37,500 bases of DNA from Zygnema cylindricum (lineage: Eukaryota > Streptophyta > Zygnematophyceae > Zygnematales > Zygnemataceae). The first letter of the stretch is position 1; every line of letters begins with the position of its first letter. The stretch covers positions 97,050 through 134,549 of the forward strand of contig JBBHKE010000943.1 in the NCBI GenBank assembly GCA_037447655.1, written 5' to 3'. Below are positions 1-9,984 of this stretch, piece by piece. A program made the position numbers and the translations under genes. The notes below the pieces were generated by a model. The model worked only from the letters and a program-made list of their open reading frames with translations. It was not told the DNA's origin and ran no database searches.

Positions 1-134
1 TCATGCATCATACTTTATGTCATATTCTGCCCCACTACTAATTTCCCATCCATCCCACATGGTTCTTTTTCCTCTCCCACGTTTTCTCTTCCTCTCACCC
101 TCCCAATTCCCATGGATTCTTTGACTCATTGACC

Positions 135-700
135 ATGTTCAGAAGCCCTTCATATTCCCTTCTCACTCCCCCACCTCCACCTCCACCCAAACCTCTTAAA
201 CCTTCTAGGCGTTTGGAATGTCATGGGAGTCACAACCTTTTTGCCGCTGGGGCCGGTATTTCCCTTCATAGTCGGAGTTGTCGATATTGTATAACCTTGG
301 GTGGTCCTTTGTATATCACCTCTCCTCAATCGTCATCGACCACACTCCTGTCCGGCCCCACAAATAAAGATTGGAGTTTCGTCCGTTAATTAAATATTTA
401 GGGGGCTTAAGATTTAGGAGCCCCCCGCTCGCGATTGTACACCCGTATTCCTATGGTCGTCAGGACAATAGTACAAGATGGCCTCCACCTCCCCTTGTCC
501 GACATTTCTTCAAACGCGGCGGACATTGCTCTTTGGCACCTTCTTCTTATGTTCTCTCTTTGGGTGCTAGTCCTTCCAAGTCGTGGAGGGGGCAGTAGAG
601 ATAGAGAAACTATGGCGCGTTGTCGCCAATTACTTCATGGTGACTCGAATGCCCTCCACGCCGAGCATGAGGATCCGGTATCAAGCACCTCTTTTTGATA
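135..700 (+). pseudogene. Copy A N-terminal zinc-finger segment (broken)
   Basis: The ATG at 135 opens a proline-rich leader and a zinc-finger-like stretch that aligns with copy B. Copy B reads C-x2-C-x12-H-x4-C. In copy A the second cysteine has become serine (ECHGSHN), so the finger is damaged. The frame stops at 387-389. Homology with copy B resumes in other frames around 430-700, where the same arginine-rich segment (matching PRRGGGSRARETIARCRR in copy B) is still readable. This region presumably bound nucleic acid during target-primed reverse transcription. That role is inferred from similar non-LTR elements, not shown here. Confidence 0.6.
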
Positions 701-984
701 CCACGTCAGCCACTTAGGGCGTCAGATGTCCAGGCCTCTTATCGTTGAGCAATTGACTTAGGCTGTGTTGGTGAGCTTTCTCGAGCGGTTCGGGCCCTAT
801 AACCATTAATCCTTACCCTCGAATCTTCTTCCACTATTGAGGTCTTTCGAGCTCTCTACCCCCTCTACACCTTCTCCTTAACCCCCTTCTATCCACGCTT
901 TTGAGCCTTCTTAGAGTTTTACTTTAGGTCGAGAGGTTTTCATTAAGGCTCTTAGCTCTTCTCCTCACCTTTCAGCCAGGGGCC

Positions 985-1830
985 CCTAGGGCAGAGTGTA
1001 TGAGTTGTTTCGCGATGTTTTGCCCCCTAAATCGGGTGCTCTGGGGTTCGATGTGTTTTTTCGAGTATATTCTCTTATTGCTAGTGGGGATGTTTCCTCT
1101 CGGATTTGTGATCTTCTCAAGGCGTCCCGCCTTGTGGCAGTCGCCAAACCTGATGGTGGGATCCGCCTTATTGCCGTGGGAGAGGTTTTATATAGATTGA
1201 TGGCTCGTGTAAGATGTTTCAAGTTCGAACCAGCTTTCCATGATTAATTCTTTCCTCATCAGTTTGGAGTGGCCACGAGAGGAGGTTGTGAGAACGTGGT
1301 CCACGAGATTCAGGCGTAGTTGGATCTACATCCAGATTGGTTGGTCCTTTTCCAATGCCTTTAATACGGTGGATCGGAACGTGATTTTTTCAGAGCTTAT
1401 GGCGGCTCGATCTCCAATTTTCTAATTATTCCCCTTTGTGAGGGCTTTCTATTCTTTGACAAGCAGCCTTTCTTGGCAATCACCAAGGCGACCCTCTCGG
1501 GGACCTTTGTTCACCCTCGCCTATTACGGGCCCTTCGTGCTTCCGCATCTGCCTTCCCGTCTTGCCTTTTCCATTCGGTTCCAGATGATACACACATTAT
1601 CGGGCCAAGAGAACAAGTCGTGTTGGCATGTGATTTTTTCAAGGAACGTTCAGCCGAACTCAACCTTTCAGTCCAGCCTTCGAAGTGTGTTATTTTGTCT
1701 CATCAAGATATTCCACTTTCTTTTACTCCCTCTCCGAGTTTTCAAACCCCTTCTCCCTCCGATGGCATTTGTCTGCTTAGTTGCCCCCTTGATTTCGATA
1801 CTTTTGTGACCCAATTCTTTCATGATGCTT
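985..1830 (+). pseudogene. Copy A reverse transcriptase remnant
   Basis: The remnant aligns with the copy B reverse transcriptase through several frames. Recognisable pieces are YELFRDVLPP, SRLVAVAKPDGGIRLIAVGEVLYRL (fingers and motif 1-2 region), NAFNTVDRNVIF (motif A), a shortened QGDPLG region (motif B) and DDTHIIGP (motif C). Between motifs A and B about 50 bp present in copy B are missing. In-frame stops, for example after the AFHD at about 1,245, and several frame changes show it cannot encode polymerase. It is useful as a second sequence for judging which copy B differences are lesions. Confidence 0.7.
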
Positions 1831-2399
1831 TACAAACAGATCTGGCCCAAGTTGACGACCTTCGTCACCTTCCCGATCCCCAAATGGTTTTTGTTATGTT
1901 AACCAGATGTTTTCCCCACTGCCCTTGTTACCTTACTCGTATTTCGCTCCCACCTCAACATTTGTCTCCTCTCTCTCGGCTTTACACAATCGCCTCATGG
2001 ACATCTTCCACACTCTCTTAGGTCGTGGGGCATTCGATCGCGAGTTTCGGCCATCGGCCCACATTCAAGCATCCCTCTTTGTCTTTACTGGGGGTTTGGG
2101 TTTTTATCGACTGCTCGTGTTGCTCTCGTTGCCTATGTGGGAAGTTGGTATCTTATTGCCTTTACTCTTGTTTCCCGTTTCTTAGCAGGGAACACCCTGT
2201 TCTAGCTACTGTTGTCTTCGGGTTTCAGACGGTGTGTTCGCTTTCTAGCAATCTCTATTGGACACATCAAGTTCTCTTCCTCTCCATGCCTTAGTGGATG
2301 TGCTAATTCCCTCCACCCTTGTTACCAAATCTATTGAGCATGTCCAGGAATCGATTTCCGATCGGGTTGGCGGCGCCATAAAATCTGAGCTTCTCACGG

Positions 2400-3232
2400 C
2401 GCTTGCCTCCGATTCCTTGCGTGCCCGTCTTCTCTCTTGTGGGGGACCTGAATCTAGGTCTTTGCTTTGCACTACACCTATTTTATCCACTCTCCGATTT
2501 TCACCTGCTCAATTCACTACCGCCCTCCGGTTTTCGCCTTGGCCTCCCCCATCCTCTTTTACTTGGCTTTCTTCTTTGTGCATGTGGTCGTGTCTTTGGG
2601 CCCGATGGTCTACATTTGCTTCGTTGCTCCCATGTGGGAGATTTAATCTTGGCGCACGACATTATTCGCAACGTCATTGCGAGTATCGTTTCGAAAGGGG
2701 GCTTTCTTGTGCGTCGACAGGTTTCTCATGTTATTTCCTTACGTCAAATCGATGTTGTTTTGCTTAATGGTGCCGTCGCATCTTCGGAGATATTATTTTG
2801 GCGAACCCTACTTTAGCTACAGTTGCTGGTCGGGCGGCTCGATATGTTGGTAAGGCGGCTCAACATGTTGAGATGTTAGCTCGTGATGTCGATAAGGCGA
2901 AAGAGCGTGACTATGGCCACCGGGACCCTACGGATGACTTTATTCTGATGGCGGTCAAAATATTTGGTTGTTTGGGTGTTGCACTGGACAAGTTTCTCCG
3001 TACTTGTGCTCGACGTGCTTTCGAGCCGCGAGGACCTGGGAGCCCCCCTCCTTCTATTCTTACTTATTTTTATCGTCAACGCTTATATGTGGTTTTATTC
3101 TCCTCTGATACACTGTTGTGGTTATGGATCATCACCGTTTTCCGGAACTCTCTCAACGTGCTTCCCCGGGCTAGGGGGACTTACGAGGTTACTTTACGTA
3201 GATATTTAATTGAGTTGGTGTTGTGGTTGTAG
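2400..3232 (+). pseudogene. Copy A restriction-like endonuclease domain remnant
   Basis: Two overlapping frames (2,403-2,816 and 2,798-3,232) cover the C-terminal domain seen intact at 8,779-9,774. The segment CACGRVFGPDGLHLLRC keeps a complete C-x-C-x9-H-x3-C knuckle, as is usual before the restriction-like endonuclease of R2-type and related elements. It is followed by AHDIIRNVI and RQIDVVL, the counterpart of the catalytic R-x-D segment. One frameshift near 2,800 separates this from the conserved distal half (ANPTLATVAGRAARYVG...). The domain would nick target DNA to prime reverse transcription. The copy is inactive because of upstream lesions. Confidence 0.7.
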
Positions 3233-3439
3233 TTTTGGTTTTGTTAGTTGCCGTGTTTTTTGTTTTTTATTTTGAGTTTGGGTGCTTTTATTTTCCTTGT
3301 TGTTGTTTCTTTTATTTTGTGTTCCCGTCGCTCTCTCTATTTTTTATTGTAGTTTTTCAGTTCCAATTTTTTCTGTTTGTGAAACTATGTTGTCTCCGTA
3401 CTGGTTCCTTGTTCTTCTCTATCCCGTTTTTTCCCGTGT

Positions 3440-3600
3440 TATTTTGTTCCGTTCTCTCCCATTCCATTCCCATTCCGTTCCGTTCCATTCCGTGCCGTTC
3501 AGTTCCTTTCCATCCTGTCCCGCTCTGTTCCTTTCTGTTCCGGTCCGTTTTTGACTCTCACAGAAGAAATTCTCTTACTTTTTTTTTTTTTTTTTACAGG
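3440..3600 (+). repeat. TTCC(G/A/T)-rich pentamer repeat and poly-T tract
   Basis: About 100 bases built from variants of ttccg, ttcca and ttcct occupy roughly 3,445-3,550. A run of about 17 T follows at 3,579-3,595. It lies at the end of retroelement copy A, so it may be an expanded 3' tail. It also serves as a very strong polypyrimidine tract before the acag at 3,596-3,599. Confidence 0.75.
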
Positions 3601-3890
3601 TGATGGTGGGGAGTTACTTTGTGGTCGGTGGATCCATTCAAGCTTTATTTAATGCCGGTCGATTGGGCTTATTAGGGTTAATGCTTATTGGTTGGGGACT
3701 TTATAAAGAGGGTTTATGGCAATCGGTCGAGGGTAAAGACACCTCCACTCAACCTCAACTATATCCACTTTTTTTTCTTGTGGTTGTATTGACGATCCTT
3801 ACTATGAGATTAGACTTCACTAGAAGTAAGAAACCTGCCCTTCCAAAGGCTCCGAGTGGGCTTAGGATACCAAAGAAAAAGGTATCGTAA
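3601..3890 (+). CDS. Terminal exon of an unidentified two-span membrane protein
   Basis: An open frame of about 95 codons follows a long T tract and acag, which looks like a splice acceptor, and ends in TAA at 3,888-3,890. The first in-frame ATG is at 3,603. The product has two hydrophobic segments, about residues 5-33 (glycine-rich, with NAGRLGLLGLMLIGWGLY) and about 52-68 (LYPLFFLVVVLTILTM). A short polar loop separates them, and the C-terminal tail is strongly basic (RSKKP... RIPKKK). I do not recognise the family. It differs sharply in composition from the retroelement frames around it and carries no lesion. It may be the last exon of a host gene whose earlier exons lie left of the window, with copy A inside the preceding intron. 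A chance ORF or a transduced exon is also possible. Confidence 0.45.
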
Positions 3891-4672
3891 GGGTTTGAGA
3901 AAACCGTAAGGGTTCAGAAAATGAGTCAAGTGACTTTTCGATCCGGAGTTGTGACATTATCAATCCGCTGTTTCTACATACTTTCTAGGAATTGGATGTG
4001 AGGAAGTGTGATGCATATGTAAAAACTGTCCATGTCCCGGATTTGCGTGCGTGTCTGACGACCTTAAAACTCTTCTGTGAATAGGACGGATTTTCTTGAG
4101 GTTTTTTTGAGTTTAGGGTTATTTAACGGTTTAAACTGTTTTAATTTGATGGAATGTCGGTCAGAAACCAACTTTCTCATCGATCTAGAATTGTAAGAAG
4201 TCGATTGATTGCTTGTGATCATCTTATGAAAATACAGAAGGACCGGAAACTTTTCTGTGAATAGGATTTCTTTTATTGCGGTTCTTTTGACGAACTGTTC
4301 TTGATGACAAGTTTTTGGAAAGTAGCCTTTCCACCCGTCAAGGCTTGTCGTCCGTTGATTTGATTGCCTGTGATTATTTCATGAAGATATGAAAAAGACT
4401 AATTTTTTTTGTAAATAAGGGAATATATCTGCAGTTTATTTAACAGCTGTTGGCTGCATTAAAACCATCGGAGCATCGAATCAAAAGAAAGGTAAAACAA
4501 GAACAAAACTGAAAGAAAAACACAGAAGTGAACAAACAAAAAAAGGGGAAGTCACTGCAAAAGAAACAAGCACACAAGAAAAAGTGTTGGAAAGTAAACT
4601 AGCAAAGAGTGCAGAAAAGAACAAAACCAAAAATTTGAAACAGTACAAAGATCTACCAAGTCAACCACAAAT
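3891..4672. repeat. Gene-free stretch with degenerate ~155-180 bp tandem repeats
   Basis: No coding potential was seen. Three diverged units can be recognised from a shared core, ttctgtgaatagga, at about 4,072 and 4,252, and tttgtaaataagg at about 4,407. The flanking text gattgcttgtgatcatctta (about 4,204) recurs as gattgcctgtgattatttca (about 4,362). The 4,490-4,640 part is A-rich. This looks like an old satellite-like or untranslated repeat. Confidence 0.5.
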
Positions 4673-5115
4673 ACGACATTTCCTACTTCCCGCTACTATG
4701 TACCTTCGGATCTAAAACTATCGTCTTCTTCCCCACTACACGACATTTCCTTCTTCCCGCTACTATGTACCTCCGGATCTAAAACTGTCGTCTTTTTCCC
4801 CACTCCACGACATTTCCTACTTCCCGCTACTATGTACCTCCGGATCTAAAACTGTCGTCTTCTTCCCCACTACACGACATTTCCTACTTCCCGCTACTAT
4901 GTACCTCCGGATCTAAAACTGTCGTCTTCTTCCCCACTACACGACATTTCCTACTTCCCGCTACTATGTACCTCCGGATCTAAAACTGTCGTCTTCTTCC
5001 CCACTACACGACATTTCCTACTTCTCGCTACTATGTACCTTCGGATCTAAAACTGTCGTCTTCTTCCCCCACTCCACGACATTTCCTACTCCCCGCTACT
5101 ATGTACCTCCGGATC
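4673..5115 (+). repeat. 67-bp tandem repeat array, about 6.6 units
   Basis: Units begin with acgacattt at 4,673, 4,740, 4,807, 4,874, 4,941, 5,008 and 5,076. The period is 67 bp, with one 68-bp unit, and units differ by only a few substitutions. Each has a core of acgacatttcctacttcccg, then tatgtacctccggatc and actgtcgtcttcttcccc. The ends acgaca and tgtcgt are inverted within every unit. The last unit stops at ggatc (5,115) and passes into a GC-rich segment with gcggccgc. The array lies directly upstream of the 5' leader of retroelement copy B, where promoter monomers would be expected. Confidence 0.9.
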
Positions 5116-5249
5116 CGGCCTGCGGCCGCTGCCAACCGCACGAACACCGGCGAAACCATAGGTGCGACCCCCCTATGTCATTACCGGCCACTCCCCCCCC
5201 TCCCATGAATCGCCAGACTCCCCGTCCCCCCATATAGCGAGTTTATCAT

Positions 5250-5281
<32 letters not shown>
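5250..5281. repeat. (CA)n microsatellite in the copy B leader
   Basis: A run of cgcgcgcacacaca... about 30 bases long lies in the untranslated leader of retroelement copy B, between the 67-bp array and the ORF. Confidence 0.85.
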
Positions 5282-5445
5282 TCAACCAAAAAAAATTTAT
5301 CTAAACATCAATTCTTTCCTCCTCACCTCCTGGTTCCTTCCCACTACCATTTTCAACATCTATTTCCCGTGGTTACTTTCCCCCTTCCCACTTTCCCTTT
5401 CCTCTCCCTCTCACAATTCTCATGCATCACCCTCATTCAATAACT

Positions 5446-6225
5446 ATGGCCGGCCAAGCATCCTCGCCCCCTCTCTCTCTCTCATCTCCTCCACCTAAAC
5501 CTCGCCATCAAGCCTCAAAACGGATAGAATGTACTGGGTGCCATAACCATTTCGCGACGGGTGCCGGTATTTCCCGGCATACAAAGAGTTGTCAACGATT
5601 TTTGGCCCAGGGAGGCCCATCCTCTAGTACCCTTCCTTCCACCGCACTCCCATCCGGACCTACAAGCGAAGATTGGGCATTTGTACGCGAATTAGACGTG
5701 CTTGGAGCGTATGATTTGGGATCACCCCGTCCACGATTATACACGCGGATCCCCATGGCTGTGCGGATTATAGTACAGGACGCCCTCCACCTCCCTTTGA
5801 CCTTTATTTGTTCCGATCCCACGGATGTTGGACCTTGGCACCTCCTTTTCATGTTTTCTCTTTGGGTTCTACTCTTACCACGCCGTGGAGGTGGTAGCAG
5901 GGCCCGAGAAACTATAGCTCGCTGCCGACGATTCCTTCGAGGTGATTGGAAGGCCCTTCACGCCGAGCACGAGGATCAAGTTGCGAGTGCTTCCTTCACA
6001 CCATGTGGTGGAACTAGGACTTCAAATGTACCATCCTCTTATCGTCGTGCAGTTCATTTGGGCCGAGTTGGTGAGCTCTCTCGAGCGGTTTGCGCCCTCC
6101 AACCGTTTAATCCTGCTCCTCGGTCTACTGAGACTATCGAGATTCTTCGATCTCTCCATCCACCGGCTCCCACCCCTCAACCCCCCTCTATTCACACCTT
6201 TGAGCCATCAAGTGTTTTATCCTAG
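5446..6225 (+). pseudogene. Copy B ORF, N-terminal part with C2HC zinc finger
   Basis: The frame starts at ATG 5,446 after a C/T-rich leader. An earlier in-frame ATG lies at 5,422, but comparison with copy A favours 5,446. The first 25 residues are Ser/Pro-rich. The finger IECTGCHNHF...GISRHTKSC follows, with spacing C-x2-C-x12-H-x4-C, typical of the nucleic-acid-binding finger before the RT in R2-like elements. A conserved segment with PRRGGGSRARETIARCRR follows and is also readable in copy A. The frame ends at TAG 6,223. Homology then continues in another frame, so the stop and frameshift are lesions, not a natural end. Confidence 0.7.
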
Positions 6226-6278
6226 TCCGAGACGCTTTCATTAAAGCCCTTACGACTTCTCCACATCTTTCAGCAGGG

Positions 6279-6353
6279 GGTCCATCGGGCATAGTTTATG
6301 ACTTATTTCGCGATGGAGGCCATTGGGCACAGTTTATGAGTTATTTCGCGACG
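6279..6353 (+). repeat. Short tandem duplication inside the copy B ORF
   Basis: The text ggtccatcgggcatagttta...ttatttcgcga at about 6,279-6,315 is repeated as ggccattgggcacagtttat...ttatttcgcga at about 6,316-6,353. Copy A has the segment only once (near 985-1,016). The duplication therefore arose in copy B and adds to its frame damage. Confidence 0.7.
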
Positions 6354-7225
6354 TTTTGCCTCCGGAATCAGGTGCCCGACGTTTTGATGTGTTTTTTCGA
6401 GTTTGTTCTCTTATTGCCGGTGGTACTGTTCCCTCTCGTATATGTGATCTCCTTACGACATCCCGCCTTGTAGCTGTCACCAAACCCAATAGGGGAATAT
6501 GTCCTATTGCCGTGGGCGAGGTGTTGTATCGATTGGTGGCCCGTGCCATCTGCATCCAGCTCCAGCCCGCTTTCCATGATTATTTCTCTCCTCATCAGTT
6601 TGGAGTGGCAACCCGGGGAGGTTGTGACGTTGTGGTCCACGGGATCCGAGCATTGTTGGATGCCCATCCGGATTATTTAGTCCTTGAAGTTGATGGTTCT
6701 AATGCTTTCAATACAGTGGATCGTAATGGCATTTTTTCGGAGCTTGTGGCTGCACCTTCTCCAATTGTCCAGATATTCCCTTTTGTGAGGGCTTTTTATT
6801 TTTTGAGCAGCAGCCTCTCTTTTTCCATTGATGGTGATTTGGTCCCACTTTCTTCCATGACCGGCATTGGTCAGGGCGATCCACTTGGAGGCCGTTTGTT
6901 TGCCCTTGCTCATTACCGAGCCCTTCGAGCTTCCGCGGCCGCTTTTCCATCTTGCCTCTTCCCTTCAGTTGCGGACGACACACACATTATCGGTCCTTGG
7001 GACCAAGTTATACCGTTCTATACCTTTTTCAAGGATCGTTTGGCCGAACTCAATCTTTTTGTCCAACCCACCAAGTGTGTTGTGTGGTCCCCCAGTGCTT
7101 TTCCTCCTTCTTTTATTCCACCTCTTGGTTTTCAGACTCCTCTTCCATTTGAAGGCATTCGTGTGTTAGGTTGCCCTCTCGGTTCTGATTTATACCTCAA
7201 GCAATTTCTTGATTCTGCTCTTTAG
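6323..7225 (+). pseudogene. Copy B reverse transcriptase domain
   Basis: A 300-codon open frame carries a nearly complete non-LTR reverse transcriptase. Visible motifs are SRLVAVTKPN and GICPIAVGEVLYRLVARAI (fingers region), FSPHQFGVATRGGCDVVVH, LEVDGSNAFNTVDRNGIF (motif A with its catalytic Asp), GIGQGDPLGGRLFAL (motif B), VADDTHIIG (motif C, where the usual Y/F/A-ADD is VADD), then VQPTKCVVWSP and VLGCPLGS (motifs D-E and thumb start). The frame ends at TAG 7,223-7,225. Copy A has CAA-ACA-GAT at that point where B has TAG-ACA-GAC, so the stop looks like a point mutation of a glutamine codon. The enzyme would have copied element RNA at a nicked chromosomal target. Confidence 0.85.
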
Positions 7226-7273
7226 ACAGACTTGTCCCAACCTTTCCGATCCCGAAGTGGCTTTTGCACTTTT

Positions 7274-8452
7274 TGTTGAAATTTAAGTATTTTCTAGGTC
7301 TAGAGATTATAAAATAAAAGCCAAAAGAGGAGACACTGACAACTTGCCTCTAACTCATCACTCAATTTCCCACACTTGTCGTGGTCACTGAAGGCTTGAG
7401 TAGGAGTTAGATCCATGGCTGCATAGGCTGTCCAAAGAGGATAGGAAGACAAATCTTGATAGAGTTACCTAAAATGTTTGACGGACCCGATATTTGATCC
7501 GGTACCTACCGTCTGTTAAATTAGCCAGTAGCCTTAACCTAAAAGTCTAGGATAAGTGGTAAGATATAGTAGGTTTGACAAATATTTACTTTGTAACACG
7601 TAGACTAGTTCATTTAACGGGATATAGATACGTAATGCATAGATACAGTTTTAGTACGTTTTTAATGTCTTATATGAAATGGATACCTCGCATTTGTTTC
7701 GAACACGAAACAAATACCGCGCGTATAGTTTCAACGGCTATAGTTGTATCCGGTTTTGATCGGACGGCCACTATAGGCGCAGCGATCACATAATATGTAC
7801 TTTTGGCGTTTTACTGTCATCGCCACGTCATGTGACACGTGGCGCAACAACGTTGGATTGCGGCAACTCCGGAGATTACGGGAACAAATCCGGATATGAC
7901 ATGTGTCGACATTTTGGCCACGTCGTACGTTGGCCGTACATAAAGTACACCGGCACATGTACTTTTCTGTACGACACAGTAATTTGATTGGTGCCGTACG
8001 TCAGTAGATAGAGTTTTAGAGAGAGATAGGACTTCGAAAATTTAGTAGGTAGCAGCCTCTCTCCGAGAGAGCTCTTCTACAAAAGGTCATCTTTGACCAT
8101 TCATAACTATCAATTTACTTGACCATTTTCAGTGATTCTTTTTGCTGCAGACTCTGGGGAGTCCAGGCTACATAGGGGTGTAGTCGGTCAAAGATTTTGC
8201 CTGCCAGGGTGGCTGCATTTCTAAGGGAAAGTTAAAGTGGGTGATTGTGTCCAAAACTCATATTCTAACTTTGCATTCTGTGGTGGAACTTAGCACACAG
8301 AAAGTCTTATTTCACGGGGGTGAAGCTATTATGGGTTTCTGATTGTCAAGGGGTGAGTCATTTGGGTTTATATCAACTTGGAGTAGGCACTATCTAGATT
8401 AGCTTCTTTTGGATCAGCGATTTCTGTGGGCAATAGAGCACACAGAGTTTCA
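7274..8452 (+). mobile_element. Solo LTR (or small LTR element) inserted in retroelement copy B
   Basis: The insert starts TGTTGAAATTT and ends GAGTTTCA, and is flanked by the 5-bp direct repeat CTTTT (7,269-7,273 and 8,453-8,457). Removing it plus one CTTTT restores continuity with copy A: ...gcacttttaacctggtgtttc parallels copy A ...ttatgttaaccagatgtttt. TG...CA ends with a 5-bp target duplication are the signature of LTR retrotransposons. At 1,179 bp, with no coding capacity and no visible internal LTR pair, primer-binding site or polypurine tract, a solo LTR left by unequal recombination is the best explanation. Orientation is not certain. It is younger than the host retroelement copy. 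Confidence 0.75.
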
Positions 8453-9774
8453 CTTTTAACCTGGTGTTTCCCCCATCGCCCCTCCTACCTTACTTGTACT
8501 TCCCCTCCCACTCCTACTTTTGTGTCAACCCTTTTTGCATTTGACGATCGACTCATGGACGTCCTGCATACTTTGTTAGGTCGTGGGGCCTTTGATCATG
8601 AGTCTAGGCCTGGAGCCCGTATCCAGGCCAGTGTGGTTTGGGTTTACTGTCGACGGCCCGTGTAGCTCCAGCTGCCTATTTGGGAAGTTGGTGCCTTGTT
8701 GCCTCCACTATCGTCTCTCGTTTTTTGGTTGGGGACACTTTTATTGTTGTTACTGTTGTAACCTGAGTTTCGGACGGTGTGCTCGCCTTCCAGCGGTCCC
8801 TTCTCGATGCATCTCGTTCTCTTACTCCTGCTGCTATTGCGGATATGCGAGTTCTTTCCACTCTTGTTTCGACATCAATTGCACGTGTTCAGGAATCCAT
8901 TTCTGATAAGGTTGTTGCCGCTATTAAGTCCAAGCTTCTCGAGGCGCTTCCTTTTTATACTTCGCGTGCACGCTTTCTTTCTTGTGGCGGACCTGGTTCC
9001 GGAGCTTGGCTATTGTCTATCCCTATCTTATCTACCCTCCGATTCACCCCGGCTCAATTCACCACGGCCCTTAGGTTTCGGCTTGGCCTCCCTCACCCAC
9101 CTTTGCTTGGCTCTCTTGTTTGCTCTTGTGACCACGTTCTTTATCCTGACTGCATTCCTTTGCTTCGTTGCTCCCACGGAGGCGAGTTGATTCAGGCGCA
9201 CGACACGATTCGAGACACCATTGCTACTATCGCTTCCAAGGGAGGATATTTTGTGTGTCGGGAAGTTTCCCACATTATTCCTTCCCGTCGGATTGACATT
9301 GTATTACTTGATGGTGCGCGTCGTACATTTGGTGACGTTGTTTTGGCAAACCCTACTTTTGATACTGTTGTCAGTCGGGCAGCTCGTCATGTGGGTGTGG
9401 CCGCACGCGACGCGGCTAGGAGGAAAGAGCGTGATTATGCCCATCGCGATGCTATGGATGGTTTCATTCCGATGGCGGTGGAGATATTTGGTTGTTTGGG
9501 TGTGGCTTTGGACGAGTTTCTCCGTGCTTGTGGTCGGCGTTCGTTTGAGCGGCGGGACCTGGGAGCCCTTCAGTTTCAGTACTTACTTCCTTTTACCGTC
9601 AACGTTTATCAGTGGCCCTTCAGCGAGTGCAGGCTTCTATCCTACTTGGATCGTCTATTGCGGCTATGGATCGTCGACGTGTCTCGGAACTCCCTCCTCG
9701 TGCTCCTCCGGGGTTCGGGGACTTACGTGGTTGCTTTGCGTAGATTTTTAGTTATGTTGGGGTTTTGTTGTTAG
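8453..9774 (+). pseudogene. Copy B C-terminal half with restriction-like endonuclease domain
   Basis: Downstream of the inserted LTR the element resumes with FPHRPSYL...DVLHTLLGRGAFDHESRPG, breaks near 8,660, and continues as a long open frame from about 8,779 to TAG 9,772. That frame holds the endonuclease module: LRFRLGLPHPP, a cysteine knuckle region CSCDHVLYPDCIPLLRCSH, AHDTIRDTIATIASKGGYFV, then SRRIDIVLLDG, whose R-x-D matches the PD-(D/E)-x-K-like core of restriction-like endonucleases. The histidine of the C-x-C-x9-H-x3-C knuckle, kept in copy A, is replaced here. The distal part (DGFIPMAVEIFGCLGVALDEFLRAC) is conserved between copies. No ATG opens this frame; it is the tail of the original single ORF. 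Confidence 0.75.
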
Positions 9775-9984
9775 GTGTTAGCTCTTTCTTTTGGTGTTTC
9801 GTTTGTTGTTTTTTGCTTTTTTGGGTGTTTTCCGTCTACTAGCTGTCATTTCGTGTTTTCGTTGCTTTTGCCTTGCTTATCGTTTTATTTTTTTCCCCCA
9901 ACATGTAGTTTTTCAGTTTTTGCCGTGCTACTTCTCCTTTGTTCCCATGGACTCAGAAGGTTTCCCATCGCGCTTTTTAATAAA

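Larger units (their letters stand above)
1..3560 (+). mobile_element. Non-LTR retrotransposon copy A, degenerate (zinc finger - RT - restriction-like endonuclease)
   Basis: This is an old copy of the same element seen at 5,119-9,985. The two align across a C/T-rich leader (about 40-134), a zinc-finger N-terminus, a reverse transcriptase and a C-terminal endonuclease. The ATG at 135 matches the copy B start at 5,446. The frame changes repeatedly and has many stops, so it is non-functional. About 50 bp are missing around RT motif B (near 1,470) relative to copy B. The 3' untranslated stretch after 3,232 is T-rich, resembles the copy B tail (shared gtagtttttcag), and runs into a TTCCG/TTCCA-type repeat near 3,450-3,545. 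The left end may extend beyond the window. Family assignment is by domain order; the exact clade is not determined. Confidence 0.75.

Noticed and set aside
4673-5115. CRISPR-like array
   Set aside because: The 67-bp units are directly tandem with no unique spacers, and the context is eukaryotic.
5162-5443. ORF running through the CA microsatellite upstream of copy B
   Set aside because: It is leader sequence with a dinucleotide repeat; copy A and copy B share the later ATG at 5,446 as the start.
7575-7958. Short ORFs inside the 1,179-bp insertion
   Set aside because: They are small, on both strands and without motifs; the insertion is best read as a non-coding LTR.
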